A DNA stretch of 64,000 bases, from positions 14,566,001-14,630,000 of the forward strand of contig WPIO01000002.1 of NCBI GenBank assembly GCA_009760855.2, given 5' to 3'. This DNA comes from Cristatella mucedo. Lineage: Eukaryota; Bryozoa; Phylactolaemata; Cristatellidae. A model generated the notes under the pieces. The model was not told where the DNA came from, did not search any database, and worked only from the letters and a program-made list of their open reading frames with translations. Positions 12,612 to 63,942 of the stretch are shown piece after piece. The stretch's first letter is position 1. Each line of letters begins with the position of its first letter. Made by a program: the position numbers and the translations under genes.

Positions 12612-13705
12612 GCACAATCTAGGCTTTCACTTCTATGCAGATGACATTTGGTTGCAAACCTTTGCTTTGATCTTTCCCAGCCCTCGAGCACGTCGAATTC
12701 TCTCAATTCCCTTGCTGTATTTTTGATGACATCAGCGCGTGGATAGCAGCAAAGTTTCTTAAACTGAATGATGATACAACCAACTTACTAATTATGGGCA
12801 AACTAAGTGTGAAAGGCCAACGCTCGCAATCGGCTGGCTCTGCTAGCATACGTCCTGTTGAATCTGCACGAAATCTATGTGTCATATTTCAAAGTGACCA
12901 TAATTGGACGACCACATCAGCTCCACGGTCAAGTCTGCCTACTTTCAGCTATATAGCATTGCTAAAATTGAGGGTTTTTAAGACAGGAGAGCCACATCTA
13001 AATTGGTCCGTGCATTTGTGACATCCCGTCTGTACTGTAACTCACTGCTTGCTGGTCTACCGGCCTGTGCAATCAGGCACTTACAGTTGGTGCAAAACTG
13101 CAGCTAGGCAATGCCACGAGCGTCGCAATTGCCGCATCCCGCCACTTCTCTCCAACCTGCACTGGTTCTCCGTCAAGCAACGCATCGGCTTCAAGGTTTC
13201 GTTGCTCACTTTTAGGTTCCTTCATTATCTGGCTCCAGCCCTACCCATTAAGGTCTACTGCCCCACCAGGTTAAGCAACACGCCACCGGCTTTTTGGAAT
13301 CTACCTATTTACCTGCACCTCGTACGAACCTCAAATCCTTTGGAGACCGTGCATTTAGTTCGTATGCTTCCAAAGCCTGGAACTCACTCCCAACTTCCGT
13401 CACGACATCCCCTGACTTGACCACATTTAAAAAGAAATTAAAAACGCACTTACTTTTGGCAACATTTAGCGGGTCCCTGTGATTAGTGCTTTATGTGCTT
13501 ATGCGTGCTGACACTGTGCATGCTGTTACTAGCAACACTTGCATGCTGACCCTGTGCATGCCACTCCTAACAATGCTATTCATGTTTTTTATTGAGCATG
13601 CTACCCCTTATCATTCGATCGTGCTTCCTTTGCAGCAAATATAAAGTGCCTAAAAAGAGATTGAGTTCTCTGAGGGGCTTTACCACTATATCAAATGTAT
13701 TATCA
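12612..13705 (+). mobile_element. LINE copy with decayed reverse transcriptase
   Basis: The copy starts at the YADD region (GGCACAATCTAGGCTTTCAC; encoded NLGFHFYADD) immediately after a CT array. It runs through the RT C-terminal region (AFSSYASKAWNSLPT near 13345) to the 3' tail. Several frameshifts and stops break it. The tail passes straight into a TCTA array. Confidence 0.88.
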
Positions 13706-14492
<787 letters not shown>

Positions 14493-14982
14493 AGTAGAGC
14501 TTTAATTTCTAATGTGAACTTCCTGACCATTCACGATGAAAATTTCTTATGATCACTGATGAGCGCCTGCAAAAGAATCTTTCGCAGGTGATTATAGGAC
14601 GAGTTCACACTCATTGCTTGACCTTCTGGTTCAAGATCTTTTAAATTTACGGCATTTTTTTCAAGGAGCGATTCATTATCTGCACCTGAAACGCTCCTCA
14701 CCCTACTTTCGCTGCTCCCTTTTACCTTCCATACAGCAACGATCCGCGTCTCCGGCGGCAATCCTAGAGTCGAAGTGTAGAGGCTCGCCCTTACTCAGCC
14801 ATCGTGCAATCAAGCTGGACTTGTTACGTCTACGGCATCGTAGGCGAACGCCGTAGGCCTTTCAGATATGCAAAGTGGCTTCCAGAAAACTCCAGGTCAG
14901 TTTTCGCTGAGCGGTAGCAGCTAAATGCGCGAACGTTGAAGCGTATTTGCTAGCGCGCAGACGAAGATTTAAAAATAATAAT

Positions 14983-15126
14983 GTAATCATGTAAATTATT
15001 TGTATAGCATCCTGAGAGAACTTAATATCTATTCGGGTGCTTCACATTTGCCTCAGGGCTCGAGTACATGAGCTCGGTCATTAAAGCCAAGCTCCTTGAG
15101 ACCTTAACCCCTAGGGCCAAACCAGG
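14983..15126 (-). mobile_element. SINE family 1 copy (tRNA-like head, LINE-like tail)
   Basis: On the minus strand: CCTGGTTTGGCCCTAGGGGT, TTAAGGTCTC (box A-like) and TACTCGAGCCCTGAGG (box B-like). Next comes GCAAATGTGAAGCACC and TTAAGTTCTCTCAGGATGC, resembling the LINE A tail, and then an ATT-rich end. Confidence 0.6.
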
Positions 15127-16831
15127 GAGTGCGCCGTGGAGCGACGCTTCTCCTGGCGGTGACTCGCTGTGAAGTAAGAGATGGAAAAGCAGCGTTCAGC
15201 GCTACCAGCGGCGCGGTGCTCTGGATTAAAAAGCGAGATAAGCATTAGCCAGTTGATTGAGGAATGTTTAATTTCACCTGAGTTCGTGCCACGAAGTTCT
15301 ATAGTATATAAACGATGACTAAAACCTTAGCGTCTTTTGGTTTCGACCACCGAAGTTTGCTACAGTTTAGAAAAGCCAAGTAATCTAAGCGTTCGTCTAA
15401 GGCTCTCAAAACATCGGTACCGTCGCGTCATTCTATCGAATTAAATAAAAATACAGCCACTTCGATTACAGCGAGTGAACGCAGCGAGGCACATGTAGCG
15501 TGCATTTTGAGGCACACGTAGCGAGCCCGCCAAAATAGATTGGCTTCTTTTGGGGTGCTTTTCTAATTTTTTGTTTTTATTATTATTATTCTTACTCCTC
15601 GATGTAAACGAAATACACAGCTTGCTGTAATGGAGTGCAGACCGGAAGTTACGGGACGTGCCACGTGCTACGGCCAAGACCAGAGATGAATGAAGCGTGC
15701 TATGGAAGCCGCAGGAGGTCCGTGTGTGCTTGGACCGCACCCACCCAATTGCGCGAGAACTCAATCGATGTTAGCTTCAGCAGAAGCTGGTGACGTTCCG
15801 ACGACAGCAATAAGTGGATGAGTGCAGTTTTCTGCGCCACCAGTCAACTGTATTGCTATTTACCATAGCAATTCTCGGCAAGTAAAAAGCCAAGTACCGG
15901 TTGGTGAAGCATTTGGACCAAAGCGTCTGCAATCGTTATTGCGAAGCGTCTGGAGTCGTGCAATAAAATGAGAGCCTGTCAACACGGATCTTTAGACATC
16001 TATATCGTGACGAACTACAGACTTAGGCCCCTGCAAAAATCCGAGCAAACTCCTTTACCACACTGGGCGTATTTAGATTCTTAATCTCTTGCTTAGCCTC
16101 TGCGGTTCCTGCTGAATTGAACCCTTCTGGCTACAACGTCCTTCACCTACGGTCAATTGGGATAGGGAAGTCGATGCAATGAGCGCTCGCCACAGCAATC
16201 GCTCGCGCCTATTATGGCGCTTACTCAGCGAGTACCCTTAAGAGGGCTCAGCTCAATCGATAAGCATCTCTTCTAGGTCTGACAAAAATTAGCTTCGTGT
16301 AAATAGCACACCGGCTCCTTTTCGCGTGATTAGAAACACGTCATACTGAGGCTCTTAGACGGTGTACGTTTCCGCCGCAGTTGAAAAAAGCTAGCTGATT
16401 TAACAGCCTCGTTTCTATAGCGGCAGAAGAGTCCCGATAGTTAGTCTGTGGTAAAGTTAGCGCCCTGATTCGTTCGAAGCGGCCAGTCACCTAGGCACTT
16501 GCATGCATGCACCGCACGCTGGCTGAAAGTTGGCAAAGACGACATGCGGCAGCACATCAAACAGTCAAAGCGGGCAAATACGTCAGGTGTAGCTAGTCGG
16601 AGACTCGTCGCCGGTTGAGGCCGCGCTCCGATTAGGAGCCGCTGTCCGCTCTGGCCTGACGGCACGCTTTCGCTGCACGTTGGCGGCGGCGGCGGCGGCG
16701 GCGTGCACTCGGAGGACGCGAGCAGTCAAATTGTAGGCCAGCAGACGAGTCCGCGCAGCAGAATGTCAGGGTGCGTCCGGCGCCTGCTAAGCGCCTGAGC
16801 GGAAGCGACGCCGTCCTCGCGGCGTCGCTGA
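15127..16831. other. No gene recognised; GC-rich right part
   Basis: A GGC-repeat near 16682-16705 and CpG-rich sequence from 16600 onward. Apart from the SINE remnant at 16383 nothing is called. Confidence 0.55.
16383..16435 (-). mobile_element. SINE family 2, 3' end remnant
   Basis: Minus strand: TGCCGCTATAGAAACGAGGC followed by TGTTAAATCAGCTAGC. Confidence 0.4.
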
Positions 16832-17232
16832 TAACAATAATAATAATAATAATGCACTTGATAAAGCGCCCTCAGAGAACTCGATCTCTTTCTAGGCGCT
16901 TTAAATTTGCTGCAAAGGGAAATGCAATTGAATGTTGAGTAATATCATGCTTGATAAACAACACGAATAACATGGTTAGGGGTTATATGCACAGGGTCAG
17001 CGTGCAAATGTGGTTAGTGGCCGCATGCACAGTGTCAGCACGCATAAGCACGTGAAGGACGAATTAGAGGGACCCACTAAATGCTGTCCTAAATAGATGT
17101 GTTTTTAAGTTCTTTTTAAATGTGGTCAAGTCAGGGGATGTTCTGACGCAAGTCGGGAGGGAGTTCCAGACTTTGGGAGCAAACGAACTAAATGCACGGT
17201 CTCCAAAGGATTTGAGCTTTGTACGAGGTAGT
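16832..17232 (-). mobile_element. LINE 3' fragment
   Basis: AATAATAATAATGCACTTGA marks its 3' end. The matching sequence ends at GTACGAGGTA (RT residues RTNLKSFGDRA). The same 5' break point occurs in the copy at 32048-32478. Confidence 0.88.
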
Positions 17233-17714
17233 GGTCATGAACGACGCGCGACGCTGAGCGCCGCTCACCGTTCAGGCTCCGACTTCGAGGCGCGCGAAGT
17301 TCGATGTCCGTTGCGGCGCAGCGAGTCAAGACGTATCTCGAAGGTTCGACAGTGAGCGCCGCGGACGGACCGTCCGGCAAGGCGCTGCCGCGTGGAGCTT
17401 CTCGTCGTGCCGCCGCCGCCGCCGCCGCCACCACCGCGGCTAGAGAGTAGTGGCGAGCACCTTCGGCCGGCGCTTAGCGCACTTCTTCAGACGCCGTATT
17501 TACCTATCTCATTGTGGACGAAGCCTAATGTAGCCCGACGAGGAGCCTTGAATTGCGCGAGCCTCTTACATGGCAATGGCGTATTTGCTTTCGCATGCGC
17601 TAGTCTTGCCGGCTCATGAAGGTTCCTGCGCTTGCGTCAGTCAGTCGGTCGGCCCATTGAGTTGCTGCGCCAGCGAGAGCCGTCGCTCTTACTCACTCGA
17701 TGCTCGCTCTCCTT

Positions 17715-17716
<2 letters not shown>
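17233..17716. other. GC-rich stretch without recognised gene
   Basis: A CCG run near 17408-17430. No coherent domain in any frame. Confidence 0.55.
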
Positions 17717-17745
<29 letters not shown>

Positions 17746-18033
17746 CGCTCGCTCGCTCGCTCTCTTTCTCAATCTCTCTCTCTCTCTCTCTCTCTCTGTG
17801 TTGTGTCTTTCTCTCTCTCTCTCTCTCTCTCGCTCGCTCTCTCTCTCTCTCTCTCTCTGTGTTTTGTCTCTCTCCCTCTCTCTCTCGCTCGCTCGCTCTC
17901 TTTCTCGCTTTCTCTCTCTCTCTCTCTCTCTTTGTTTTGTCTCTCTCTCTCTCTCTCGCTCTCTCGCGCTCTCTCTCTGTCTCTGTTTTTTCTTTTTCTC
18001 TCCTCTCCCCCACTCTCTCTCGCTCGCTCTCTT

Positions 18034-18116
<83 letters not shown>

Positions 18117-18122
18117 GTGTTT

Positions 18123-18202
<80 letters not shown>

Positions 18203-18245
18203 CCTCTCTCTGTCTCTCTCTGTCTCCATCTGTCTCTCTCTCTAC
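17717..18245. repeat. TC array with CGCT and TGTGTTTTGT interruptions
   Basis: TC runs are separated by CTCGCTCGCT blocks and a recurring TCTGTGTTTTGTCTC spacer (17797, 17857, 18113), a weak higher-order pattern. Confidence 0.95.
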
Positions 18246-18479
18246 TTTTTGTCTGTCTGTCTGCCGGTCTGTCTGTTCCTATCTCTCCCTATGTTTTTTC
18301 TTTTTGTTTATCTCGCTGTCTGTGTCTTTGTATCTCTGCCCCTCCTCACGTCTCACATTTTGTCCATAGAAAATAAAGAGTGTTCGCAACTAACCGCTGT
18401 CGGCTCGACTTCGGTCTATCCTTCGCCCGATTAGAGCGCAGGCTGTAACTAACAACTCGGATGCACCGCGCTGCAGTCG

Positions 18480-19060
18480 TCCGCGAAGGACTAGCAGGTG
18501 TTTGCCCTCACCGCCACCACCACCGTCGCCTCGAGGATACGGCGAACAACCGCGCAGACGCGCGCGAACGCTGAACAGGCCGCCCGCGGCAGCGAGAGGC
18601 CTGCTGCTCAGCGGCGCCGCTGCGCCCGTAAAGCGCGCGCGCGCGCGTGCGCCACTCGACTCCGGCCGCTTGCGTCGGGCGAAGCGTTAGGAAGAGCGGG
18701 CGCGGCTTGCGGCGCGCACGTTGCGAGCCGCAAGTCGCGCACGGTTCGGGCGCCGCTGCGTGCGCGATCGTGGCCGCGATCGCGCTCGCGGCCTCCGATC
18801 TCCGAGCCTCGTCGCTCGAAATCCGCGGGCTGCGCGGCACTCGGAGCTGCTTCGCAGCCGGTCGAGGGAACCGCCTGCCCGGGTCGATGGACATCAGAAG
18901 GTCCGGCCGCACCCTGTCGCAGCGAGAGGCAACCGCTGCCGGAAGCAGCAGCCTCGGCTGCTGCTTCCGAGATCCTCCCGCCTTCTCTCGCCGCCGCTGC
19001 GGTGCTCTGGTCAGGCCCACCGCGATCTTATCGAGCGGCGCCGGACCGGAGCGGGGCTGA
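18480..19060. promoter_or_regulatory. GC- and CpG-rich island without recognised gene
   Basis: Dense CG dinucleotides (GCGCGCGCGCGCG near 18637, repeated CCGCGAT/GATCGCG near 18770-18790). Overlapping frames are open on both strands, as expected from GC content alone. It could be a promoter island of an unseen gene. No TATA box or start exon is evident. Confidence 0.4.
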
Positions 19061-19221
19061 CAGGCATATTTGTATTTATCCTCAGGAAGCATCGGTTCCT
19101 TGATATTGCTTACCTAGCTAATTATATACTTTTTCTTCGTCGCAGATCTTACCGGAGTCAAGAAGACAAAGTTGAGTTCGTTCTAATTCAGTGAAATCCT
19201 AGTGCGTTCTGGTAAGGATAA

Positions 19222-19292
19222 GCAGCAACTAGCACCGCGGCACCTAGCAACCTAACAACTAGCAACTAGCAACTAGCAACCTAGCAACTAGC
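19222..19292. repeat. CAACTAG short tandem repeat
   Basis: About eight 6- to 8-bp units of AGCAACT/AGCACC type, for example AACTAGCAACTAGCAACTAG. Confidence 0.8.
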
Positions 19293-20204
19293 ACCGCGAT
19301 AGCGGCGCAGCTCGATGAGCGCGTGCCGCGCGCACGTGTCGGGTTCTAGTAAATCCCTCAGATTCGGTAGCTGTTTAAGGTTGGAATGTGAGCGTGCTTT
19401 CTGAAAAAAAAATTCGAACTTCCAAATCAGCAATGGTAGCTTCGTCGTCATTTTTCGGGGCAAATAGTCGACGGGGCTCGATCCCTCTCTGTGAGCGGAA
19501 GTCTCTCTCTCTCTCACCGTGTTTCTCAGCCTCAGAGCCACTCGCGGAAGAGGCCCTCCGAGCAGTGTTCGCCAGCGGCTCCGATTGTTATCTCTCGGAG
19601 TGATGGCTTCTTCGCGGCCCACTTCCGGGCCCACTTCGGTTGCCATATCAATACGTCTTCTTCGGCGCCTCGCTTCCCGGATTGAAGCGCCTCACCGAGG
19701 TCGCGCGACAGTCGCCTAATCCCGCTGCGGTCACGTGACGCGAACGAGACTTTGTAAGTCTCGCTCGCCGCGCTAAGCCCCGATTGAGGCCGTGGCCCAG
19801 GTGCTTGGCTTCAACGACACGATGCGTTCAACGACAGCGAACCCTAGCCTGCGACTGCACATGTAGAGGGCGTGCTTAGAGATTGAGTTTATATGAGGCG
19901 CTAAACAAACGGAATACTATTATTCGTTTTTTGAGTAGCAGCGCGAGCTGTCCGCGCGATGTAGAATTGCAGGCGCTAAGACAGCTGCTGCTCGGCCGGC
20001 ATCTGGAGCTCCAGCGCTCGGCTTCACACTTCATCCACAAGCACAGCGAAGCTCTCCGGTGAGGTCACGATGAGTCTGTCGGACAGTGACAGCGACTCTT
20101 TCCCGCCCTTCAAGCTTAGCTCGACTGCTTTCAGAATGCTGCAAGACGCTATCTATCTCTAATGCGAGCTTACTGCCAACCTCAGACTCAGTCGCTGAGA
20201 TAGA
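19293..20204. other. No gene recognised
   Basis: Moderately GC-rich. Nothing supportable. Confidence 0.55.
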
Positions 20205-21424
20205 CTATAATAATGATAATAATAATAATTCATTTTATATAGCCCCCCTCAGAGAACTCAATCTCTTTTTAGGCACTTTGCATTCGCTGCAGCATACTCA
20301 ATAAATAACGAGAATAACATGGTTAGGGGTGACGTGCACAGGGTCAGCACGCAAGTGCGGTTAGTGACAGCATGCACAGTGTCAGCATGCATAAGCACAT
20401 AAAGGACGAATCACAGAGACCCACCGAATGCTGTGATAAATAGATGCGTTCTTAGTTTCTTTTTAAATGTGGTCAAGTCAGGAGATGTCGTGACGCAAGT
20501 CGGGAGTGAGTTCCAGACTTTAGGAGCGTACAAAACTACAGGCACGTCGTATGTGGTACAGGTAAGTGATTAGATTCAGAAAAGCGGGTGGTACGATGCT
20601 TGGCCTGGTGGGGGAGTAGATCTGATAGGTAGGCTGGAGCTAGATAATGAAGGAACCTAAAAGTGAGTGACCCAATCTTGAAGTCGATGCGTTGTTTGAC
20701 TGGGAGCGAGTGCAGGTCGGCGAGAAGTGGTGTGACGTGGCAACTGCGACGCTCACGATCGACAAGCTGCCCAGCAGCAGCTGCTGCACCGAGTTTTGCA
20801 GCAGCTGCTGCAGCACCTGAATGCACAGGCCGGTAGACCAGCAAGCAGTGAGTTATAGAAGCCAAGACGGGATGTAAATGTTATGTAGCTGAAAGTAGGC
20901 CAACTTGACCGTGGAGCTGATGTGGTCGTCCAATGATAGGTCACTTTGGAATATGACACCTAGATTTCGTGCAGATTCAACATGATATATGCTGGCAGAG
21001 CCGATTTTGAGTGTTGGCCTTTCCAATTTCTGAATTTCACTTGGTTTACCCATCACTAGTAAGTTAGTTTTATCATCATTCAGTTTAAGAAAATTTGCTG
21101 CTATCCACGAGCTGATGTCATCAATAAATACAGCAAGGGAGTTGAGAGAATTAGACGTTCTCAAGAGCTGGGAGGAATCAAAGAAAAGTTACAACCGAAT
21201 GTCATTTGCATAGAAGTGAAAGCCTAGACTATGCATGGCAATCACATTGACAAGAGGGAGAGAGTAAACCACGATAAGAACGTGACCGAGCACAGATCCC
21301 TGAGGTACCCCCATATTTCAGAGGTTCCTTGGCTGATCTTTGTCCAATTACATCAATACTCTGGAGTCTCCCACTGAGATAGGACCTGAACCATTGTAAT
21401 GCAGTGCCAGTGATGCCCAGGCGA
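20205..21424 (-). mobile_element. LINE copy with decayed reverse transcriptase
   Basis: The tail at 20205-20300 is followed, going right, by RT sequence in broken frames: LNDDKTNLLVMGKPS near 21050, and SRLGITGTALQWFRSYLSG near 21390-21420. The YADD region is damaged. A CAG/CTG expansion (20763-20818) replaces part of the RT C-terminal coding region. Confidence 0.88.
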
Positions 21425-22160
<736 letters not shown>

Positions 22161-23059
22161 TCAGGCCTGAGCAAGTTCTCTGCGGCGCCGCTGAATTCTG
22201 GTTTGCGTTTGTGACGTCGCAGGCATATGAAAAAGACCCGTAGGCTGAAATTTCACTCACGGAAACTCTTTCTCTCACTCTCTCTCTCTCTCTCTCGCAC
22301 GATAATCGCTTTCCAATTTTCACGCTTCTGTCAAGATGCTGTTGGAAATGCTGGACGAGAGGCACGAGAGGTTTCGCCAAATTTCGTAGATTTCCGGTGC
22401 ATTAGCTGAACGTGAGCGCGGCTGCCCGGCGCAATGCTCCGGGCTTCTGCGAGCACACTATGTGATGAATAGCTGGCTGCTTAGACGGCACTAAAAAGAG
22501 ACGTTTAATGATACGCAACGCGACGGAAACCGAAAATACCGGTTCCGAAAAGAGGTAGCCTCCAGTTTTGTGCGTGGGCGTGGCGAGCAATGCGTCTGCT
22601 GTCCGGTTCAAACGCTGCTGCTGTGGCTAGCGATATGTAGCCTATTTATATGAAGAGACGAGGTGAAATCTTGTCGACGCTGCTTTATAGTTCCATTAAT
22701 GAGCACAAGGTTAGCACGACCGGGAAACGGCTAGCAGCCAGCACGTCGCGCGACCGCCAGACCGACCGCTCTCGACCGCGTCCCTGGTTAGAGCGCTGCC
22801 TATCGGGCAACGGCTCGCGAGGGTGTAGGGCGCGAACGACGAGGGCAGTCGAGGAACTTCTTCTCCGAGCTCCAGGCAGCAATGAGGGTCGGTTGACGTA
22901 CGGACGGCGGCGGCGGCGTCCGGCAGGTGGAGGTAACGCGCACAGGCGGCAATTGCAGGGAGCGGTGAGCACGCGGCACGCGGCGCCGCGCGCGCGAGAT
23001 GCCCCGGACCCCACAGCGGGCCAGGGACGGGGGTGGCGCGTCATGGCGCGCGGGCGATC
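22161..23059. other. 3' flank of the PDLIM-like gene
   Basis: It should hold the 3' UTR. A minus-strand ATTAAA near 22505 is one possible poly(A) signal, but I cannot fix the transcript end. GC-rich from 22750. Confidence 0.45.
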
Positions 23060-60638
<37,579 letters not shown>

Positions 60639-61545
60639 CCTTCGGCAGCAGCAGCAGCAGCAGCAACGGCGGCGGCGGCAGCAGGCGGCGAGAGCGCCCC
60701 TAGCGGCTGTCCAGCGACCGAGCGGGAAAGGCGATCGTCTGCGGCAGCGTCGGCGTCGGCCGGCGAGAAGGAGGAGAAGGAGAAGGTGGCGCCCGGGAAG
60801 CGCGAAACGGCGTGCGAGGAGCGAAGAGCGGGCGCGCGCGGGCGGCTCGAACCGGCTGCGTAATTAGGGAGCTGCTCATTAAGTTTGCGTTTAGCCGCTC
60901 CTAACGCGACATCTACTGCTTTTCCGAAGCCCTCCGTAATAGCTCGGCCGCGGCCGTAGCCGCACTCCGCCGGCACGCCCCAGGGTTCGGCGGATTTGCC
61001 CAGCTGCTAATTGCCGAAAGCCGGCGCGCGAGCGGAGAGCTACGGCCGCGATTTGCGCTCGCCCGCGCGCGCGCGAGCGGCCGCCGCGGCCGCTGAGGTC
61101 ATCCGATCAGCAAACAGCTAGCAGTATTTATCAGGCGTGGCTTGGCTTTGAACCTCGCCACTGAGATTAGTCCTTTTTTCGAAGTTTCTTTTGTTTGTTG
61201 TACTGATCCGAGATCTGATATCCCCTTGACAGCGAGGCGGAGTAGGCTGAGGCGAGGTCATTTCACGCTGCCGCCGCGGCCAGCACAAAGACGCAGACCG
61301 GCCGGTCAGCCAGCCAGTCGGCGGCGGCGGCGGCGCCAGTCAGCTGCTTGCCGGCACAGCGAAGAGCGAGCGAAGCCGCGCGGTGCAGCTGCTGGGGCGG
61401 CTGCTGCTGCTGCTCTGTGACCGCGGAGTCGAGCTGCGGCAGCTGCGGCAGACAGCCCTGCCGCTGCTGCTGCGAAGGAGGAGGAGGAGGAGACAGCCGC
61501 GGGAGACGCTCGCAGCCCACTGACTAGGTGCTGTGCGGCGGCGAC
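60639..61545. promoter_or_regulatory. Putative bidirectional promoter between two divergent PDZ genes
   Basis: About 0.9 kb separates the two divergent start codons. The stretch is GC-rich with many CpG, runs of CGCG near 61050-61085, and GCC/CTG repeats. It must hold both leaders and probably both transcription starts. I cannot place a TATA box or initiator with confidence. Confidence 0.5.
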
Positions 61546-61647
61546 ATGGACGAAGCGGTGCGACTGTCGAGGCCGGGCCTCACTGTGCCCTGGGGCTTCC
61601 GGCTCCAAGGTGGCGCGGATTTCAATCAGAGGCTCGTCGTGCAAAAG
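61546..61647 (+). CDS. First coding exon of a second PDLIM/Enigma-type PDZ gene (runs off the window)
   Basis: The ATG at 61546 is preceded by an in-frame TAG at 61525, which supports it as the start. The 34 codons contain LTVPWGFRLQGGADFNQRLV, the first half of an Enigma-family PDZ domain and closely like exon 1 of the minus-strand gene. The exon ends VVQK and is followed by a consensus donor GTGAGC (phase 0), the same break point as in that gene. No matching second PDZ half appears on this strand before 64000, so the gene must continue to the right. The frame staying open past the donor encodes only Glu/Arg repeats from a GA-rich intron start. Confidence 0.82.
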
Positions 61648-62737
61648 GTGAGCGGAGAGAGCGAGGAGGAGAGCGAGGAGGAGAGAGAGAGGAGGAGAGA
61701 GAGGAGGAGAGAGAGAGATGCTCGCGCTCGCGTCGCATGGCCTAATAAGGACGGCGATCGGCTCTTCATTCCGGCGGACGAGTAATTGGCGCGATTAGAC
61801 GATTGAGGAGGAGCGGTTTCGGCGCCGACGCTCGGGCGCTACCGGCTGCGGCTGCGGCTGAGCCAGGGCCCTCGCCGCTCTGCTGCCGGCGCTCTGGCTC
61901 AGCGCTCGCGCGCCGAATCCGCCGAGGGCGCGCGCGCGCGCGTAAAGCGTCACCCGCTCCGCCGGCGTCTCTAGAGCGCTCCGGGTCGCCCGCGGCGGGA
62001 GTGGCGTGGCGTAGGCGGGTGTGGCTCGCTCTCGCTGCCTCAGCTCCGCCAGAGCCGGAGCGCTCCGGCCGCGCGGAGCTGCCTCGCACTCGCGCAGCAG
62101 GGGCGCCGAGTCCGAGCCGCGTTGCAAGAGACTGACGTCCGGCGTCTGAGACGCGGCAGGCGCGCGCGTCCTAGAAGACACAGCTACATCGTGCCCCGGT
62201 TGCCTCCTCGCAACGGCGGAGGCGACGGCGGCAGAGGCGAGTTTGATTCGAGCCGCCGGCTTAGGAACGGGCAACGGTCTAGCACTCCTGGTCTCGTGCT
62301 GCGAGCAGCCGTAGTTTCTCGCAGGTTTCTCGCGCTGCCTCCGCGCTGCACAGTCTCGCCGCCATCGCTTTCCACCCCCGGACTGGCCTGCTAGGCGGAC
62401 GGGCGACGACGCTTCAGGCTCGTGGCGCGAAATGCTAATCTGCGATGTAGCCCAGCGGTCGCTTGGCCAGCGACCACTGCGAGCGAATGGCATCTCCCTC
62501 CGCGAAACCATGTGGCGTCGCAACGGCCGCCTTAGACAGACCGTCGAATGCGGCCTAGCCGTCGCCGGTTCGAGTGCGCCACCCGTCGTCGGTCGGCCCA
62601 GGCCCCATAGCGTTTACTCCTTAGCTTACTCCTGCACGTACACACCGCTCTCCCTTAAGAGCAGCTTTCGGCCGTTCGCTAACACGGGTGTGCACGCGTG
62701 CGTGCAGAGCGAATTCGTACTAGCTGCGCATGCACGG
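61648..62737. other. Start of the first intron of the plus-strand PDZ gene
   Basis: GA/GGA-rich at 61655-61715, then CpG-rich. No second PDZ half-exon seen. Confidence 0.5.
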
Positions 62738-62907
62738 GAACATATAGAGTGCCCTAAAATATATATATATATTTTATATTTATATTATAAAAATATATTT
62801 ATATATTTTTATAAATATATTATATATATATTATTTATACATTATTATATATATTTAAAAATATATTGTTTATATTATAAAAATATGTGAACATATAGAG
62901 TGCCCTA
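62738..62907. repeat. AT-rich block between 19-bp direct repeats
   Basis: GAACATATAGAGTGCCCTA occurs exactly at 62738-62756 and 62889-62907. The 132 bp between them are almost only A and T (TATATA, TTTATA). Confidence 0.85.
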
Positions 62908-62987
62908 CAAAACCGCGAATCTCGCGTACAGATAATACCGTGCGTCCCTCACTCATTCAGATCGCGGAGCAACGCATGCAGTGCGAC

Positions 62988-63110
62988 GAGTCCCGAAGCG
63001 CGCAACACGCCCACGGTAACGCCGCAGCGCTCGATATCTTGCAGGCTGCGTTAACATTAACGCCGCCGCATCGGTAAAAGCACACAAATTGCGTGTATAT
63101 TGCGGCCGAT
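62988..63110 (+). repeat. Family C repeat, copy 2
   Basis: CGAAGCGCGCAACACGCCC, GCTCGATATCTTGCAGGC and GCGTGTATATTGCGG align with copy 1. The two copies flank the divergent PDZ exons in the same orientation. Confidence 0.5.
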
Positions 63111-63942
63111 ATTACTGATGAATTCCGCGCTTTATTCGCATGTCATCTGAATTTTTGGGGTTTGAGCTAACTGCAACACCATTGTCAGTAGTTGGTAAGA
63201 AAATACTACACAAATCACCGTATTTCTTAGCGTTCTGTAGGTAGCTAGATTGTAACCTTGAAAAATCACGGAAAACGAACTTTGGTTTTGGAAGACGGGC
63301 TTCAGAGTCCGCAGACCTAGCCGATAAGCCACCCACACTGCCTGGCTTCGAGCTCTTAGTTAATAGAGCAAAATCTGCATAGTAGTAAACACGAAAACGT
63401 ATTTTAAAATTGGAGTAAATCATTTTATTATCAAACGAACTTAAATCTAATATTACTCAACTTAATCGTCAGCACTTCGCAGCAAATCAAAAAAGAGTTA
63501 TGCCTATGGAACGCAGTTTTTTAATTTAAATTAACTTATAGTAAGCTCCGTGACGAATCACGGGCAGATTCTTGTTATGCATATGCAAAACTTCGAAGAT
63601 AGGCGCAGCACGACTTCCGGTCGGTCAGGCTCGCTATGGCAGCCTTCCAGCCAACTCTGCCGGTCCGGGAAGGAGTTTCGCCGGAAGCGTCAGTTGCCGT
63701 TGAGCGCGCGGCAGCAAGCTGGTTTTTGACACTCAACATTGCTGTATAGTCATATGAGTACTCAAGTCTAAATATCACACGTCATGGTGTACGTCAGTAA
63801 TTGTAACAGACTCACGAACGAACCAACGGAATAATTAACAAGCTCAGCTTATTTTAGGAGTAGATTCCCAGAAAGCTGCCACCACACTACGGAATTTCCT
63901 CCTCATTCGGCGCCCGCTCGACCTAAAAGCAATTTATCTCTG
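63111..63942. other. No exon recognised
   Basis: AT-rich. Nothing supportable. Confidence 0.55.

Noticed and set aside
17570-18434. Ser/Leu-rich frames up to 268 aa and an Arg/Glu-rich minus-strand frame
   Set aside because: Products of the TC array. No domain and no unique flanking coding sequence.
18498-19194. Overlapping frames of 137-201 aa on both strands
   Set aside because: Expected from high GC content. No coherent domain or splice context for coding.
61306-62523. Minus-strand frames of 112 and 242 aa and plus-strand frames to 110 aa
   Set aside because: Overlap the plus-strand first exon and GC-rich intron. Low-complexity composition and no domain.
62440-62590. Possible tRNA-like head (GTAGCCCAGCGGTCGC..GCCGGTTCGAGTGC)
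   Set aside because: Box A and box B would be more than 110 nt apart, too far for a tRNA-type promoter without an intron.
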